From assembly GCA_963682025.1 (NCBI GenBank), contig OY821519.1:136071094-136135093 (forward strand): a stretch of DNA of 64,000 bases, written 5' to 3'. Positions 44,396-57,072 of the stretch are shown here, in pieces; the first letter of the stretch is position 1; every line of letters starts with the position of its first letter. A program made the translations under genes and the position numbers. The notes under the pieces are model-generated. The model was not told where the DNA came from. It made no database searches and was given only the letters and a program-made list of their open reading frames with translations. The stretch comes from Cordilura impudica (lineage: Eukaryota; Arthropoda; Insecta; Diptera; Scathophagidae).

Positions 44396-46211
44396 ATGGG
44401 TTTGTTGAAGACAAGAAGTGTGTGGCTTGTGGGCAAAAGGATTGATGCCTTTGATCCTGTTGAGCCGCCAACGAAAATGCAAATACGGCAACGATTTTTC
44501 AAATTACATATGGTCGAAAAATCCACGATAAAAGCGCCAGAAAAATTGCAAACATTTTTAAGGATTTGTGGGAAACGAATCAAAAGGTTCAACACATTGT
44601 ACGCGATGTAATAAGATTGCACTCAAAGTGGTTATCGTTACATAAGAATAAATCTTCGGAAAGTAAACGGCAAATTGAAAAACAAAAAAACTTCAAGCAC
44701 AACTTAAGGTGCGTATTCAGCACAATAGATCAACCTTCCGCAAAATCTCCAAGTTCAAAGCAGGTCCGGAAGATGAAATTGGAATCTGTTGCAAACACAG
44801 ATAGCTGCAGCGTTAATAGCGATGATGATGAAAATGATAATGATTCAGAATATGGGCCAGCAATAAAACTACTCTAAAAAGAATTTGTTACTTCCTCAAA
44901 TAAGCAACAGCTTTGTGCAGGTCTGGACAGAACTGGTATTAGTTGCCGCAAAGCCGCACTTGTAGTGAATTCCTGCTCAGACCCTGGACACAGCAGACCA
45001 AAAGCTGCATGCTCAAAGAGTTCAATTTGGAGGGAACGTCAGAAACAGCGAATGATTGTCGCAGAGTCTATTAAGAAATCGTTTGAGGCATCCAATTTCA
45101 TTATAGTGCATTGGGATGGAAAGATAATGCCCGATTTAAAAAAAAAGAAAAAAATTGATCGGCTTTCAATTAGTGCAACCGGAAATTTCGACACCAAGCT
45201 TCTGGGAGTAGTACCACTTCCATCCGCAAGGGGAGAACATCAGGCCGAGGCAGCGTTTCAAATGATAAAAACCTGGAACTTAACTGAGAGTATTAAATTT
45301 ATGTGTGCAGACACAACAAGTTCCAATACAGGATTTCGAATTGGGGCATGTGTTTTACTTTGCCAAAAATTAAAAAAAGTCCTCATATTTTTAACATGCC
45401 GTCATCATATGGTGGAGCTTGTTGCAGTATCAGCGTTTAAGGCACTTGATATTGAAGAACAGACAACATCACCACAAATCAAAGTCTTCGCCACTTTTCA
45501 GCAAAGTTGAGAGTCCATTGACAAGGGCAATTTTTCCGACTGCATCAGCGACAAAATTGTTGAAGTAATAATGCCGAAATATATACGCGAAATGTAAAAT
45601 TTTTTATAAAAGCGCAGCTTGAGGAAATGCAACCAAGAGAAGATTACAAAGAACTGCCTCAACTGGGCCTTATATTTTTGGGTGATAGATCTGAGCCCCT
45701 TCCGACAATAAAACCTCCTGGAGCCTTTACTCCGGCACGCTGGATGATGAAAATTATATACTTATTATAAATATGCATTTTTCGAAACCAGCTGCAAGCG
45801 TTCATAAACTCTTCAAAAATTGACGCCTTGCTTGAATTTACTGAGAATATACATCAAAAATTGTTACATATGCCAGTGCCCTAGATACGCTCCTCTCAAT
45901 GATTTAAGTTTATTGAAGCATACCAAAACGTTGCGTTTAGTGGTCCGAAATCTACACGTACCAAGTAACGACAAAGAATTAGTAAAAGCAGTATATCCGA
46001 AAACATGCTTAAAAATAAACAAATTCAAGATATAATATCGGAAGCCAGCCTAGCCTTTTTTGAAGCCTGCAACATATTTGTTGATTTTTTACAAACAGGT
46101 CTGGAAAAATGGCATAACAACAAATCCTTTAGTGAAGCAAAGAATAAAGTTCAGCAATTGCACGTGGTAAATGATGTCGCAGAACGCGGCGAGGCCATGG
46201 CTCATTCTTAA
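44396..46211 (+). pseudogene. Dead transposase of unnamed family, copy A
   Basis: PTKMQIRQRFFKLHMVEKS, then in another frame ANIFKDLWETNQ and DVIRLHSKWLSLHKN form the N-terminus. The open piece to 45508 has LDRTGISCRKAALVVNS, IIVHWDGKIMPDLKKK, LLGVVPLPSARGEHQAEAAF and MCADTTSSNTGFRIGACVLL with CRHHMVELV. DW-type Asp in WDGK and Asp in ADTT are probable catalytic residues of an RNase-H-like fold. A stop follows FATFQQS. Further frames show REDYKELPQLGLIFLGDRSE and PPGAFTPARWMMKIIYLL. I know this pattern from repetitive insect and hydra proteins but not its superfamily. Confidence 0.6.
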
Positions 46212-46414
46212 TGTAACAACTTCTGAAACAGACTTTCAGAATATATTGCAGGGCATAGGACTACATCATAAAGCAAAAAAAAAATTTTTTTTAATTTATT
46301 TTGGGTACGAGAAGTAAGCTGCCTAGAGTTTGGGGGAGTTGCAAAAAATTTCAAAATCAACCATATTGACTCTCATTGCAACAGAACCACCCATATTTAA
46401 TATTTGAAAAGAAA

Positions 46415-47206
46415 CAAGTAAGAAAATTATAGTCGGTCTAGACCGACTATGCGATACCCTATACCATGCGTTTAGAAACTCTATCTCTTAGGCCCAACTA
46501 ACTGGACATAGAAAATAAGCAAAAACCAAATTTGAGTGAGATTTTTATTAATTTTTTTGGCTGCAGATATGAAAAAGTTCATATCGGATCATATATCTAT
46601 ATGGGGACTAGGTCCAAAAATGGACCGATCCTGATCATGTTTGGTAAAGTCTCTTTTATTTTACAAAAATATATACAAACAAACTTTGAGAAGAATCAGT
46701 GCAATATTTTTGCTTTTTAATAGGTTTAAGTGAAGATCGGGAAGCAGCTCTATATGGGGCCAAAGGGATCATTTTTGGACTACTCATTAATGGATGTAAT
46801 GAATGCATACAAACCCAATTTGAGTAAGATCTATATGACAATTTGGATCTCATGGCAATTTATGTCGATTTCATATGGGTAATTTGTATGGGGGCTAGGT
46901 CTGAACATGGACCGATTCTCACCAATTTCAATAGCGTTCATCCCATGGCCGATAAAAGCTTATATACCAAATTTCATCAAAATATATTCATATTTGCGAC
47001 CTGCAGTTTGATTACAAGCTTTACATGGACACACAGACGGACGGACGGACGGACGGACGGACGGACGGACATTGTTAAATCAACTCAGAAAGTGATTCTG
47101 ATTCGATCGGTATAATTAAAGATGGGTCTAGGTCAAATATTTTTGGTTGTTACAAACAGCAGCACAAAGTCATTATACCCAAACCACATAGTGGTATAGG
47201 GTATAA
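46415..47206 (-). mobile_element. Complete 792-bp DINE/mini-me-type element
   Basis: Full copy on the minus strand, nearly identical in layout to 13062-13852. The palindrome is near 46429-46450 and (GTCC)n near 47037-47070. It starts in copy A's 3' flank (TTTGAAAAGAAA), whose uninterrupted form is at 50062-50090. The 90-residue ORF 46843-47115 is repeat-derived. Confidence 0.85.
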
Positions 47207-47227
47207 AAAAAATATTTTTACTATTCT

Positions 47228-47570
47228 CTATAATTCATCTTTTATATGGCTAGATGTGCATTTAAAATTTACACAATTAATTAAAATGGCTTGCAAATGG
47301 GATCTTATAACGTAAACAGAATTTTGGTTGTTGGTTTCAAAAGATATTTTTTTAAGACATTGGTTATTAGCATGTACACTTAGATCTGATTTATCGCAAT
47401 TTAATATTTTTTCACAAGCCTTGCATCCGTATTTAAAGTCGTTATCTTTGACCTGTTCCATCCCATTAGCTTCTCGTCTCTCAACTAACTTGAGTAAAAC
47501 CTTTGTTTTAAGTATTTCTTTGATGTGTTTTCAGCATCATCGAAAAACGAATCGGACATTTTTCTAAAAT
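47228..47570 (-). pseudogene. Zinc-finger fragment of transposon-associated protein
   Basis: The minus-strand ATG near 47560 begins MSDSFFDDAENTSKKYLKQR. After a stop, KYGCKACEKILNCDKSDLSV and HANNQCLKK form a C-x2-C...H...(C/H) finger with the KSDL..H pattern seen in fingers accompanying hAT-like and other transposases in insects. Only about 100 residues remain. Confidence 0.45.
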
Positions 47571-48208
47571 CAATTATGTTTACATTTATAATATTTTAAT
47601 ATTCTTTTTATTTACAAACTTACTTAATATAATCGAAGAGATCTACAAAGATGACGTACTTATGTATGTATTAAAAAAAATGCACAAAACAAGTAAACTG
47701 CACAAAAGTGTTTTTTACTTGTCATTCTTATTAAGGAAGCCACGTATTTACTATCTCCATATTATAGAGTTATTACCAGATTTAAAAATGATAGATATTT
47801 TTAATTTTAAAGTTTAAAATTGAAATGTATATAATATTAAGTTGTTAAAAAAAATTTTCAAAAAATCCCTACAATTCGACAAAAGTAAAAAATCTTTTGC
47901 ATTAAACACATAGACGCAAATCCATTTATCGATGCGTTACAAATGGAATGACAAACTGATGTAATAAGATCGAAAAAATAAAACTGATTAACGCTAGTGC
48001 TTTTAAAATATAAGACATGGTCAAGTATTCCGAAAAAGATCCGAAATTTAAAAATATATTTTGTTTAATATCTTCTATTGACTTTATAATTGTTAAACGT
48101 AAATGCTGAAAATTCAGAGTATTTGTTGTAATAAATTACTAAATTGATCAAATTGTTTACATTTTCAAATATTTTATCTAAATTTGTTACAAATAGTGCA
48201 AGAAAACC
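47571..48208. other. No gene recognised
   Basis: AT-rich filler between DINE-type sequences. Confidence 0.35.
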
Positions 48209-48260
48209 TAGGTGGAGGGTATCAGAGATTCGGCATAGCCGAATTTAACACTCTTACTTG
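48209..48260 (+). mobile_element. 3' end of second DINE-type family, inserted in copy B
   Basis: GGTGGAGGGTATC, hairpin ATTCGGC-ATA-GCCGAAT and CTCTTACTTG, followed at once by TTCAAATTAC of the transposase gene. Copy A has GATTTTTCAAATTAC here, so the junction lies within a T run. Confidence 0.7.
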
Positions 48261-49890
48261 TTCAAATTACATTTGGTCGAAAAATACACGATATAAAAAA
48301 GTGCCAGAAAAATTGCAAACAATTTTAAGGATTTGTGGGAAACGAATCAAAAGGTTCAACACATTGCACGCGATGTAATAAAATTGCATTCAAAGTGGTT
48401 ATCGTAACATAAGAATAAATCTTCGAAAAGTAAACGACAAATTGAAAAACAAAAAAACTTCATGCACAACTTAAGGTGCATATTCAGCACAATTGTTCAA
48501 CCTTCCGCAAAATCTCCAAGTTCAAAGCAGGTCCGGAAGATAAAATTGGAATCTGTTGCAAACATAGATAGCTGCAGCGTTAATAGCGATGATGATGAAG
48601 ATGATAATGATTCAGACTATGAGCCAGCAATAAAACAACTCCAAAAAGAATTTGCTACTTCCTCAAATAAGCAACAGCTTTGTGCAGGTCTGGACAGAAC
48701 TGGAATAAGTTGCCGCAAAGCCGCACTTGTAGTGAATTCCTGCTCAGACCCTGGACACAGCAAACCAAAAGCTGCATGCTCAAAGAGTTCAATTTGGAGG
48801 GAACGTCAGAAACAGCGAAAAAAAAGAAAAAAATTGATCGGCTTTCAATTAGTGCAACCGGAAATTTCGACACCAAGCTTTTAGGAGTAGTACCACTTCC
48901 ATCCACAAGGGGAGAACATCAAGCCGAGGCAGCGTTTCAAATGATAAAAACCTGGAACTTAACTGAGAGTATTAAATTTATGTGTGCAGACACAACAAGT
49001 TCCAATACAGGATGTCGAATTGGGGCATGTGTTTTACTTTGCCAAAAATTAAAAAAAGTCCTCATATTTTTAACATGCCGTCATCATATGGTGGAGCTTG
49101 TTGCAGTATCAGCGTTTAAGGCACTTGATATTGAAGAACAGACAACATCACCACAAATCAAAGTCTTCGCCACTTTTCAGCAAAGTTGAGAGTCCATTGA
49201 CAAGGGCAATTTTTCCGACTGCATCAGCGACAAAATTGTTGAAGTAATAATGCCGAAATATATACGCGAAATGTAAAATTTTTTATAAAAGCGCAGCTTG
49301 AGGAAATGCAACCAAGAGAAGATTACAAAGAACTGCCTCAACTGGGCCTTATATTTTTGGGTGATAGATCTGAGCCCCTTCCGACAATAAAACCTCCTGG
49401 AGCCGTTACTCCGGTACGCTGGATGATGAAAATTATATACTTATTATAAATATGCATTTTTCGAAACCAGCTGCAAGCGTTCATAAACTCTTCAAAAATT
49501 GACGCCTTGCTTGAATTTACTGAGAATATACATCAAAAATTGGTACATATGCCAGTGCCCTAGATACGCCCTTCTCAATGATTTAAGTTTATTGAAGCAT
49601 ACCAAAACGTTGCGTTTAGTGGTCCGATATCTACACGTGCCAAGTAACGGCAAAGAATTAGTAAAAGCAGTATATCCGAAAACATGCTTAAAAATAAACA
49701 AATTCAAGATATAATATCGGAAGCCAGCCTAGCCTTTTTTGAAGCCTGCAACATAGCTGTTGATTTTTTACAAACAGGTCTGGAAAAATGGCATAACAAC
49801 AAATCCTTTAGTGAAGCAAAGAATAAAGTTCAGCAATTGCACGTGGTAAATGATGTCGCAGAACGCGGCGTGGCCATGGATCATTCTTAA
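48261..49890 (+). pseudogene. Dead transposase of unnamed family, copy B
   Basis: Near-duplicate of copy A from TTCAAATTAC onward. It shares the TGA after FATFQQS, the later stops in REM/NFL and the IYLL stop, so these predate the duplication. It lacks an 80-90-bp segment including the WDGK block (48814-48830 junction) and about 25 bp near 49905, and its CAA codon where copy A has TAA (L-stop-K versus LQK) is intact. The 5' end is replaced by the DINE-type 3' end. Confidence 0.6.
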
Positions 49891-50087
49891 TGTAACAACT
49901 TCTGCAGGGCATAGGACTACATCACAAAGCAAAAAAAAAATTTTTTTTTTAATTTATTTTGGTTACGAGAAGTAAGCTGCCTAGAGTTTGGGGGGAGTTG
50001 CAAAAAATTTCAAAATCAACCATATTGACTGTCATTGCAACAGAACCACCCATATTTAATATTTGAAAAGAAAAAATAAAAACTAAC

Positions 50088-50561
50088 ATTAAAACAAATC
50101 CGATGCATAACTGGTAAAAACACCTTAGAAATGGGTACAAAGCGTAAAAAGGGTATAACTTTTAATGACTCAGCCTTTATCCACATTTTAAACTGCGTCA
50201 TTAGTTTTTTTAACTTTGTTAGAAATTTTAAAAGTTACAAAGAATTGCTTTCAAAATTTCTGCAAAATTTACGAAAAGATGTTATTAAGGGACCCAAATG
50301 AGCAAAAAAATTACTGAAACTTACGATTTCTACACAGAAAAGCAAAGCTTGAACATTCTTCTTTTAAAATATTGACTTTGTAACAAAGAAAATCGTCGTT
50401 ATGGGCCAAGTAAAAAAGGAAAACTCAAAAAATGTCCGGGAATCCCGATTTTTGGGTAAAATTCGACTTTAGCGACCTCTAAACCTCTTCCGAAAAATCA
50501 CAAAAATACTATACCCTATAAGCTTTCAAAAATCGAAAAATAATTTTTGGGACACCCTAAT
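50088..50561 (-). repeat. Right terminal inverted repeat
   Basis: Inverse of 43176-43674, ending GGGACACCCTAAT. Scattered mismatches indicate age. Confidence 0.85.
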
Positions 50562-51880
50562 GTACATCCAATGTACATTGTTCATTTATATTCCAACTAC
50601 AAGTAAAAATCATAACATTAAAGGTAAATATTAATTTAATAAATAATTCATAAAACAACATACCGTTACCAGTAATATTATTAGGGTGACCAGATTGTTG
50701 GGACATCATTAATCTGTTAATCATGTTCTAGATTTATAAACATGAACTACTTAATATAGTTTGAAATAGTAATTCCTATTAATCAGATTTCTTTTAACGG
50801 GACTTCTTTGAGGCATATGTATATCAGTGCCTTATTCATCAACCGATTAACTTTAATTGTTAATTTTTTTTTTTTTAATTTTAATGTCAAAGCGCTAGAT
50901 TGACGTCTATCGGAATATATTTTAAAAATATGATTTTACCCCATTAACACCACCTGATCTTTAGGCATCAATAAGCACGGTGGAGTTATCGCTTTGGCAA
51001 GTAAAACAATGAATCATAGTTGAAGTTTTTACCACAAGGTAACAACAAACTTCAGAATAAATACTTGACTATACATGGCTCTAAAGTATCTAAATTCTAG
51101 GCTTAAAAACATATGGTCACCTTTAATATAATATGAATACAGGTACACATACAAACAAAACCAGAGCCTGCAGGTGTTAAAAATATCATGCTGTGGTTTG
51201 TTATTGTTGTAGTAATTTGTTAAAAATACACACATCTCTTCCACATACTTACATACTCATAAGTAAGTAGAACTGCTACTCTTATGTATTTGTTTTTGGG
51301 GAATCTGCGTTAATGTTTAACAATGATTTGTGTCGGAAAAATCCCCATGAGACTTATTATGACTATTTCGAAAACGTGGCACTAAACGTACAGAGGGGAA
51401 TATACATATTAAAATAACAACATACGACGAAGATTTCTTTTTATTATTTGACCCACTTAAATTTTTTTTAATTCAGTAAAAAGAAATTTACGGAAAATTG
51501 TTCATGTTGAAGGTTCTTGCAATCCCCGACATGATGCTGTTCCCGCTTGTGTTTTGAGAAATTGCCATCTAAGTTTACCTATAATGGTCACTTTTAACAG
51601 TCTTATAACAGATTGCTTATTTTCTTACTTTTTGGAAAGAATCATTTATTATTCCTTTGTATAAGTCAGATGGAAGGGCGAGTGTACTTAGCTGCTATAT
51701 GGGAATAGCAATACTACTGATGATTTCTCATTTCATTCTTCAGCAAATCAAGTTGGACTAATTTTATCGAATGAAATCTTCAGAAAATTGTTCCTCTTTT
51801 TTTATCAATTTTTTGGATAGCATAACATATTTAGGGCATATGGTTATTAATTATTAGTAGAGCAGAAGAGATGTGTATAA
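50562..51880. other. No gene recognised
   Basis: AT-rich intergenic sequence. No ORF or repeat of note. Confidence 0.4.
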
Positions 51881-52564
51881 TCAGAATCACTATCTGATTC
51901 GATTTAACGATGTCCGCCCGTCCGTCCGTTCGTTCTTCTGTGTGTCAATGTAAAGCTTGTAATCAAACTGCAGGTCGCAAATATGAATATATTTTGACAA
52001 AATTTGGCATTTGATCTTTTATCGGCCATGGGATGATGTTGAAATTGGTGAGAATCGGTCCATGTTCAGACCTAGCCCCCATACAAGTGGCCCCTATGAA
52101 ATCAATATATATTGCCATAAGATCCAAATTATCATACAAATCTTAGTCAAATTGGGTTTGTATGTATATATTACATCCATTAATCAGTAGTCCAAAAATG
52201 ATCCCTATTGGACAACTCTTAGTCATAGGCCCCATATAGAGCTGCTTCCCGATCTTCACTTAAATCTATCAAAAAACAAAAATATTGCACTGATTCTTCT
52301 CAAATTTTGTTTTTTGCAAAATACAAGAGACTTTACCAAACATGGTCAGGATCGGTCCATTTTTGGGCCTAGTCCCCATATAGATATAGCATCCGATATG
52401 AACTTTTTCATATCTGCAGCCGAAAAAATTAATAAAAATCCCACTCAAATTTGGTTTATGCTTATTTCTATATCCAGTTCGTTGGGCCTGAGTGAGAGGG
52501 TCTCTAAACGCATGGTATAGGGTATCGTATAGTCGGTCTAGACCGACTATAATTTTCTTACTTG
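51881..52564 (+). mobile_element. DINE/mini-me-type element, 5' truncated
   Basis: Starts within the core (AATCAGAATCACTATCTGAT), has a short GTCCGTCCGTT tract and an intact 3' end: palindrome near 52531-52552 then TTTTCTTACTTG. Supplies the uninterrupted middle sequence used to define the nested insertion at 13062. Confidence 0.8.
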
Positions 52565-53589
52565 TTATAATTAGATCAAGTATTAATAAAAATTATACTT
52601 AATTATTTATTTAAGTCTAAGCTAAAATTTTGCTGAAGAATGAAGGGAGAAATCATCAATGGTTCCCGATTTATAACTAAGCAAACAAACATCATGATAA
52701 GGAAAATTGTATATATTCATACCAAAAGCATTTGGCTGGAGAACGCCAAACCCTTTGGAGGTTTTACTATACTATACCCTGATTTGGAATTACTCACCCC
52801 CCAGATAATGACCCACAAAATTTTCTTTCATAAGAAATAAAGTCTTTTTATTTCAACATGACTTTCTGAAATCTAGCTCAACATTACCAATCTTCTATAA
52901 TATTCGACTCATGTTTTCGAGGGCTTTGTCCGTGGCGAACAGGACGATGTTAAATAAAAAAAATATTGAAGATGCTGTTTTGTCTATTAAAATTCTGGCA
53001 TTGTTTCACTAATGACGCATCACACTCAAATGTTATTTCTTGCAGACAGTTTGCACCCGCGCACTGTGGACCACATTTTTAGAAGGCGGCCAAAAATCAG
53101 TTTTTTTATGGTTACCGATTTTAAAGATATGTTATTCATTTGAAAGTTAATACCAGTGAACCTCAGGAGGGTCAGAAAATAGATTTTCTCAGTGTTTTGC
53201 TAAAATTTAAAATTATTTTGTAAATTTTAATTTTTAAATGGCTGGAACTTTTTTGTTTCAAAAGCTTTTAAAGCAAAATAAAATTTGTATAATTTTGTAA
53301 CTTCTAAGCTATTACTGTTAGAAATACAAAATCACTGAGTTTTTCAGAAATTTAAAAAAAAATGTTTAAAAAAGGTCAAAGTTTCCCGAAAATCTCCTAC
53401 TTAATAGAGCATAACTCCTGCCTATCAAAAGCCATGAAAAAAGTCTTGCACTATTTCGTAGCACGAACCCTCCCCTACATTTCTACATCCGACTGTGTAT
53501 CCGCCAGTGTCTGCCCGTATGCACCACAACAATTTTTCTGACCTAGGGTCAGATATTTGGTGCAAAATTTATGAATGCAGAAGTTTTCC
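52565..53589. other. No gene; possible Transib terminus at 53062
   Basis: CACTGTGGACCACATTTTTA at 53062, preceded by CCGCG, could be the left end of the Transib remnant at 54706-55877. The sequence up to 53460 resembles long-TIR material. No matching right end exists, so this stays tentative. Confidence 0.25.
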
Positions 53590-53745
53590 ACTTTGTGGTT
53601 ATGGTACAATGAGTTTGTCCTGATGTCTGTAACTAGCAGAAATATTGGACCTATACCCATCTTTTGTTATATGGATCGACTCAGAATCACTTTCTGAGTC
53701 GATTTAACGATGTCCCTCCGTCTGTCTGTGTGTTATGAATACAAA
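53590..53745 (+). mobile_element. mini-me/DINE core fragment
   Basis: ATGGATCGACTCAGAATCAC followed by GTCGATTTAACGATGTCCCT and CCGTCTGTCTGTGTG. Both ends missing. Confidence 0.6.
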
Positions 53746-54129
53746 AGCTGGTCGTACCGGTGTATTTTTTTGCGTGAGTTTATTTGTTTTTTATACTGAC
53801 AGAAAAAGGAAACGGTAGAGTTGACACGAGTTGTTATATGCTTATAAAAAAGGGTTGAGACGTAATGCGCTTAATCGTTAAATTATATTAATGGGTAAAA
53901 TCATTTTCATTTTGACAGGTACGTTTACATAGGTATATTTCATATTTTTATATAGTTTAAATACCTGACAAAATGAGAAAAAAAATTTAAATAACAAGTA
54001 AAAGGTAAAAAACTATTGCGACACACTATTTTATGATATGAGCAGGCATGCTTCACCTTTTAAAAGGGGTTAGGGTCTGTGTTTTTTATGCTTCAAAAAG
54101 TGGTAATAAAAGATAAATAATCTAAACCA
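53746..54129. other. No gene recognised
   Basis: AT-rich flank of the minisatellite. Confidence 0.35.
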
Positions 54130-54580
54130 TAAAAACAAAATTTTTATTTAAACTCTTTCTTTCCTTATGCATATGAGTTTTGAATATCTCCGTGACTATG
54201 CGTGACTGTGTGTGACTATCTTAAAATTAATCTTTGGCCACAACAAGTCTATGGACAAAGTTTCAGATCCATCGGATGAGGGGAAGTGGGGTTTTAATCT
54301 CTCAGTGACTGTGTGCGTGACCATGTCATAGGGAAATGACATTTAGGTCACTCCGTGACTGTGCGTGACCACGCGTGACTAAGTCAAAGTTAATATCTTT
54401 TTCACAGCAAGTGTATGGACCAAGTTAAGTTTGAGACCGATCGGATGAGGGGAAATGACATTTAGATCACTCCGTGACTGTGCATGACCATGCGTGACTG
54501 TGTGTGACTACCCCAAAATTAATTTGTAGTCACGAAAAGACTATGGGCCAAGTTTCAGATCAATTGGATAAGGGGGAATG
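54130..54580. repeat. Inverted relative of the 26745-27200 minisatellite
   Basis: Units of about 120 bp with CTCCGTGACTGTGCGTGACC cores and GATCGGATGAGGGGAAATGA. The flank CTTTCTTTCCTTATGCATAT is the inverse of that at 27146-27175. Confidence 0.8.
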
Positions 54581-54705
54581 GGGTCCACCCATGGCAGACA
54601 GACAGAGAGTTAAAAGAAAGAGTTATAAAATTGTATTTGACATAATTGCAAGAAAGAGTATTTATAATAATGTTTCCACAATTAGTATTCATTATAGTTT
54701 AAACA

Positions 54706-55877
54706 ATGGCTAAGTACTGTTATAGAGATCTGGCTGATATTTATTTTCCGCAAAAAGATGTAGACGATATAATTTTGCACATACTGAGCAACCATTTCCT
54801 TAAGAATAGTAACCAGCAAGAAATGGAAATACACAAAGAAAAAATTACAACTTTTAAATCAAATTTGAAAAAACGGTACATTGAATGCTCCCATAGCAAG
54901 GCAAAGATGTACAAACGTCACCAAGACTGGTTATTAAAGGAACTTAGTTTTAAGAGCTCATATACAACTGCCAACGAAAGTGGAAAAAAGGGTCGACCAG
55001 CAAAAAAAATTGACAGATGTAGTAAAAGATCTCGAAAAATAAATAAAATTACAAGATCTCCTTGAACATGTTGCAGAACGATTGCTAAATACGCTTGATA
55101 CTGATCAAAAAAACTGGAAATGGCAGCATTATTTTAATTCCAAATGAGGATGTGATGGATCCTGTGGTCAGAAACAACACAAGCAATTTAATGCCAAAAA
55201 TTCATCAGATGCTAATTTATTTATGGTATCTTTCGTTCCATTGCGCTTAGCAAAAATTTATAGCGCCTTAGAGCCGTCAACTAGTAGAGCAACAGAAATT
55301 GATGTATGGAAAAATGAAATTCCTTCAGCATACCAACAAAATTTTCATTCAAAAAGGAAACCAAATATGTCATAACTGAAGAAATTAAAAAAATTAAAAA
55401 TCAAATTAAAGAACTTCAAACAGTAACATTTAAATTTGATGACCAAGACATTGAAGTAAATTTTAAAATATGTCTCACAATGATTGGTGGAAAAGTTGCA
55501 CAAGCTTTAACCGAAACAAAGTCATCGTCAAGCTACATTATATGCCAAAAGACATCAAGTCAATTAAGCCAACCCCCACCACAAGACGATAGTTTTAAGA
55601 AATCCTACGAATTTGGAATGTCCCCTCTTTATGCTATACGTTTTATGGAGCACATTCTTAAATTGGGTTAAGATTTGGAATTTGGTCCGCTAGGCGAAAC
55701 AGTAAGAAAAATAAAGAAAATAAAGAAAAAAGAAAGCAAAAAAACAAATTCAAGAAAAATATCTACAGCTGGGCCTCGTAATCGACCAACCAAAACAAGG
55801 ACAAGAAAACTAAAATGATGGAAATACTGCAAGGAGAATTTTTTCCGATCCAGAAACTGCAGCATTGTTGTGGCATT
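54706..55877 (+). pseudogene. Transib transposase, 3' truncated
   Basis: The ATG at 54706 starts a 119-residue open N-terminus (YRDLADIYFPQKDVDDIILH, WLLKELSFKSSYTTANESGK then KGRPAKK). Later frames give K-stop-GCDGSCGQKQHKQFN, where the usual KWGCDG tryptophan is TGA. LTMIGGKVAQALTETK follows, where the second catalytic Asp of TMIDGK is Gly. Then come FGMSPLYAIRFMEHILKLG, LGLVIDQPKQGQ and NDGNTARRIFSDPETA. The sequence is cut at about 55878 by a DINE. Independently decayed from the other Transib copies. Confidence 0.75.
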
Positions 55878-56498
55878 GTTATTAATTTTTTTGGCTGCAG
55901 ATATGAAAAAGTTGATATCGGATGCCATATTTATATGGGGACTAGGTCGAAAAATGGACCAATCCTGACCATATTTGGTAAAGTTACAAACCAAATTTGA
56001 TAAAAATCTGTGCAATATTTTTGTTTTTTGATAGATTTTAGTGAAAATCGGGAAGCAGCTTTATACGGGGGCTATGACAACGAATTGCCATAAAGGGTTT
56101 ATTTTTGGACAAATGATAAATGGATGTAATAAACACACACAAACCCAATTTCACCGTAATCTGTCTGAGAATTTGGATCTTATGGCTACTTATGTCGATT
56201 TCATAGGGATCATTTATATGGGGACTAGGTCTGAACATGCACCGATTTTTACCGGTTTCAATAACATTCATCATATGGCCGATATATTTGCCATCTGTAG
56301 TTTGATTACAAGGTTTACATGGACACACAGACGGACGGACGGATGGACATCGCTAAATCGACTCAGAAAATGATTCTCACAAAATGATTCTGAGTCAATC
56401 GGTATAATAAAAGATGGGTCTTGGTCAAATAATTTTGGTAGTTACAAACAGGAGCACAAAGTCATTATACCCAAACCAGATAGTGGTATATGGTATAA
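55878..56498 (-). mobile_element. DINE/mini-me-type element, hairpin end lost
   Basis: Minus orientation, truncating the Transib. It ends with GTGGTATATGGTATAA and has a short GTCC tract near 56332-56347. Confidence 0.75.
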
Positions 56499-57072
56499 AA
56501 ATCAGTTGAAATCACCACTCCAATCCTATATAGCATTTGTCTGATTTACTGAAGCGCAAAAGATATCTTATAAGTTGCTAACTTAAGCAATAGTTAATGT
56601 AAATTTAGTTTTTTTCTATTTATATTTCAAATATACGAATACTTTTTCTTAAGAATTTTTTGTTTGTTTTTAGGTTTTTACCTGCCTAAATTTTGTTTGT
56701 TAGAGAAATACTAATTAGTAGCTTAGAATATATTAGAAAACAAAATGTTCTCTTATTTTTTCGTAGTGTGAAAGAGTGAATTGCAGGTGCATGGAGACTA
56801 TTGCTATTAAGTGAAAAGGGAAGGCTGCTATGTGCCTATAAATGGTCATCAGCTCTTTAATTTTAGAGTGATAATTTCTTGCTATCATCAATACATTATA
56901 TATGATATACACTACGATATTTTTTAATTATTTATCATATCACTTTTCCGAAAAATCCTAAATATAAATGAAAAGACATATTTCATTTGCTATATTTGTA
57001 CCCGGAACCGATCCCATAACTGCTCATCACATTGGTCCAAACCTTAAAATTGGAGTTGTGCTATCTAATTTT
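56499..57072. other. No gene recognised
   Basis: AT-rich spacer between two oppositely oriented DINEs. Confidence 0.4.

Larger units (their letters stand above)
43176..50561 (+). mobile_element. Long-TIR DNA transposon region with two tandem transposase copies
   Basis: Outer inverted repeats of almost 500 bp (43176-43674 and 50088-50561) start ATTAGGGTGTCCC. Inside are two copies of the same dead transposase in the same orientation (44396-46211 and 48261-49890), separated by DINE sequence and other debris. This could be two tandem insertions that lost their facing ends, or a duplication inside one element. TA could be the target duplication, but matching flanks are not required if two insertions are involved. 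Superfamily unknown. Confidence 0.6.

Noticed and set aside
46843..47115. 90-residue ORF with TDGRTDGRTD run, also at 27753, 28126 and 12707
   Set aside because: Translation of the DINE consensus and its GTCC tract; frames differ between copies and strands.
53057..53068. CCGCG-CACTGTGG as the left end of the Transib at 54706
   Set aside because: Kept only as a note: target does not fit CGNCG and the right end is missing, so it cannot be verified.
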